Of a stretch of 14,210 bases of DNA, positions 12,975 to 14,210 are shown piece by piece. Both the position numbers and the translations under genes were made by a program. The stretch covers positions 1 to 14,210 of the forward strand of contig JASLHP010000200.1 of assembly GCA_030149625.1 (NCBI GenBank), read 5' to 3'. Positions within the stretch are counted from its first letter, which is position 1; each line of letters begins with the position of its first letter. This DNA comes from Solirubrobacteraceae bacterium (GTDB lineage: Bacteria; Actinomycetota; Thermoleophilia; Solirubrobacterales; Solirubrobacteraceae). The notes beneath the pieces were generated by a model. That model was not told the origin of the DNA. It made no database searches and saw only the letters and a program-made list of their open reading frames with translations.

Positions 12975-14175
12975 GCTGACCGCGCCGGCGGCGCCCGCCG
13001 AGCGCGGGCGCCGCGCCGCGCGGGATCCGCAACCGCGGCGCGCGGCGTGTGACGTGACGATCGTGGCGCACGACATCGGCTCGCTCCGAGGCATGGAGCG
13101 CCAGCTCTCAGCGCTCGTCAGCGGCCTGCGGGACATGGGTCACCGGGTCACCGTGATCGCGCGGACGTGCGAGCCGGGCGTCGCTGAGGGTGTCACGTTT
13201 CACCGTGTAAAGGGCCCACGCCGGCCATTTCTGATCGCCTATCCGTGGTTCATGCTGGCGGGATCGCTCGCGGTGCGCCGGTGGCGCCGGGGAGTGGTGC
13301 ACGCGACTGGCGCGATCGTGCTCAACCGCGTGGACGCGATCGCGGTGCACTACTGCCATCAGGTCGGTACGGCGACGCCGAGCCGCGACAACTGGCTGTT
13401 CCGTGTGCACGTCAAGTTGAGCGGAGCGCTCAAGCGGATCGGTGAGCGCCTGTGCTACCGCGCCGGGCGCGCCGGCGCGTTCGTGTGCGTCTCCGAGGGC
13501 GTCGCCGCGGAGCTGCGCGAGCACTTCCCCCGCGTCGCGGATCGCACGCGGACGATCTACAACGGGGTCGACACCCAAAGCTTCGCGCCCGGCCCGCGTC
13601 GAGCGGCGGCGCGCGCCAGGCGCGCCGAGCTGGGCATCGACGAGCGGCGGCTCGTGGCGGCCTTCGTCGGCAGCGAGTGGGAGCGCAAGGGTCTCGCGAC
13701 GCTGATCGCGGCGCTCGCGCTCGCGCCGGACTGGACGCTCGTGGTGGCAGGCGAAGGCGATGAGCGGCGCTATCGCGCGCTCGCGCGCGCGGCCGGGGTC
13801 GGCGATGCGGTCCGCTGGCTCGGGGTCAGCCGCGACGTCGGCCTCGTGTACGCGCTGGCCGACGCGTTCGTGTTGCCGTCGAGCTACGAGACCTTCTCGC
13901 TGGTCAGCTTCGAGGCCGCCGCGAGCGCGCTGCCCGTGCTCGCGACGCCCGTCAACGGCGTGCGTGAGCTGATCGTCGATGGCCGCAACGGCTTTCTGAT
14001 CTCGGACGAGCCGAGCGAGATCGCCGCGCGTCTGCGGCTGCTCGCCGCCGATCCGGCCCTGCGATCGCGACTCGGCGGCGCGGCGCGCGAGAGCGCGCTG
14101 GCCTTCGGCCGCGAGCGGATGGTGGCCGAGCACCACGAGCTGTACATGCGTCTGGCCGGAGTCGCCCGCGGTTGA
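12931..14175 (+). CDS. GT4 glycosyltransferase, retaining type (second of pair)
   Basis: This 414-aa GT-B enzyme probably adds another residue to the same glycan. A disordered Pro/Arg/Ala head (1-40) precedes the Rossmann start DVTIVAHDIGSLRGMERQLS (41-60). Further landmarks are VCVSEGVAAELREHFP (185-200), IYNGVD (209-214), FVGSEWERKGL (245-255), and the donor-site ETFSLVSFE with EX7E residues E320/E328, then GRNGFL (351-356). The ATG at 12931 has AAAGAG six bases upstream and overlaps the previous gene by 44 bp; a GTG at 13054 would start exactly at the domain and cannot be excluded. It resembles the upstream GT4 gene only at fold level. The window ends 35 bp after its stop, so the operon may go on. 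Confidence 0.88.
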   Translation: MRATPASPMPPQRHELTAPAAPAERGRRAARDPQPRRAACDVTIVAHDIGSLRGMERQLSALVSGLRDMGHRVTVIARTCEPGVAEGVTFHRVKGPRRPFLIAYPWFMLAGSLAVRRWRRGVVHATGAIVLNRVDAIAVHYCHQVGTATPSRDNWLFRVHVKLSGALKRIGERLCYRAGRAGAFVCVSEGVAAELREHFPRVADRTRTIYNGVDTQSFAPGPRRAAARARRAELGIDERRLVAAFVGSEWERKGLATLIAALALAPDWTLVVAGEGDERRYRALARAAGVGDAVRWLGVSRDVGLVYALADAFVLPSSYETFSLVSFEAAASALPVLATPVNGVRELIVDGRNGFLISDEPSEIAARLRLLAADPALRSRLGGAARESALAFGRERMVAEHHELYMRLAGVARG

Positions 14176-14210
14176 GGCCGCGCGTCAGCCGTGGCGCTCC
14201 CGCGGACGAC

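Noticed and set aside
13108..14136. Long minus-strand open frame opposite the last glycosyltransferase
   Set aside because: Composition is shadow-like (Arg, Ala, His, Asp-rich, no motif), while the plus strand encodes a clear GT4 enzyme.
14191..14210. GTG near the right edge as the start of another gene
   Set aside because: Only about six codons are visible and no ribosome site is evident, so it cannot be supported.

Overview
The window is very GC-rich, uses GTG as well as ATG starts, and its coding third positions are almost all G or C. This fits a high-GC actinomycete; a Thermoleophilia/Solirubrobacterales-type soil bacterium is my guess, but no rRNA or marker gene is present to prove it. 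The theme is surface-glycan synthesis: a polyprenyl-phosphate sugar transferase, three GT4 glycosyltransferases, a SAM methyltransferase and five sulfotransferases. The simplest reading is a locus for a sulfated, possibly methylated, exopolysaccharide or glycolipid.

Left flank (1-2814). The window opens with three tandem 43-44 bp units, each a GC hairpin followed by a T-run; this looks like a triplicated terminator for a gene to the left. A promoter-like site and a folded leader with two hairpins and a strong ribosome site follow. They precede a 56-aa single-span membrane protein (316-486) that is easily missed because of its size. On the minus strand lies a three-gene membrane operon: a TauE/SafE anion transporter (1802-2728), a polytopic protein with two ExxE motifs like those of FTR1-type permeases (870-1664), and a 69-aa membrane protein joined to it by an ATGA overlap (664-873). 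A possible 31-codon leader peptide runs into the transporter start.

Divergent control region (2729-3001). Two inverted repeats and a promoter-like pair lie between the transporter and the sugar transferase, which are transcribed away from each other.

Glycan locus (3002-14175). The sugar transferase (3002-4540, +) would start the chain on the lipid carrier. It converges on a minus-strand run of sulfotransferase ST1 (6704-7801), methyltransferase (5824-6642) and WbaZ-like glycosyltransferase (4626-5816). Divergent from ST1, a plus-strand operon holds ST2, ST3, ST4 and ST5, then two GT4 glycosyltransferases. The junctions ST2/ST3, ST3/ST4 and ST4/ST5 overlap by 20, 17 and 17 bp in almost the same way, and ST1 to ST4 are clear paralogs, so the array probably grew by tandem duplication. 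ST5 is a different sulfotransferase type. No flippase, polymerase or PAPS-synthesis gene is visible; the cluster may continue beyond the right edge.

Minor themes are short tandem duplications just after stop codons (4526-4590, 1708-1795) and several palindromes that could be operators. All functions are read from motifs by eye; no database search was run.
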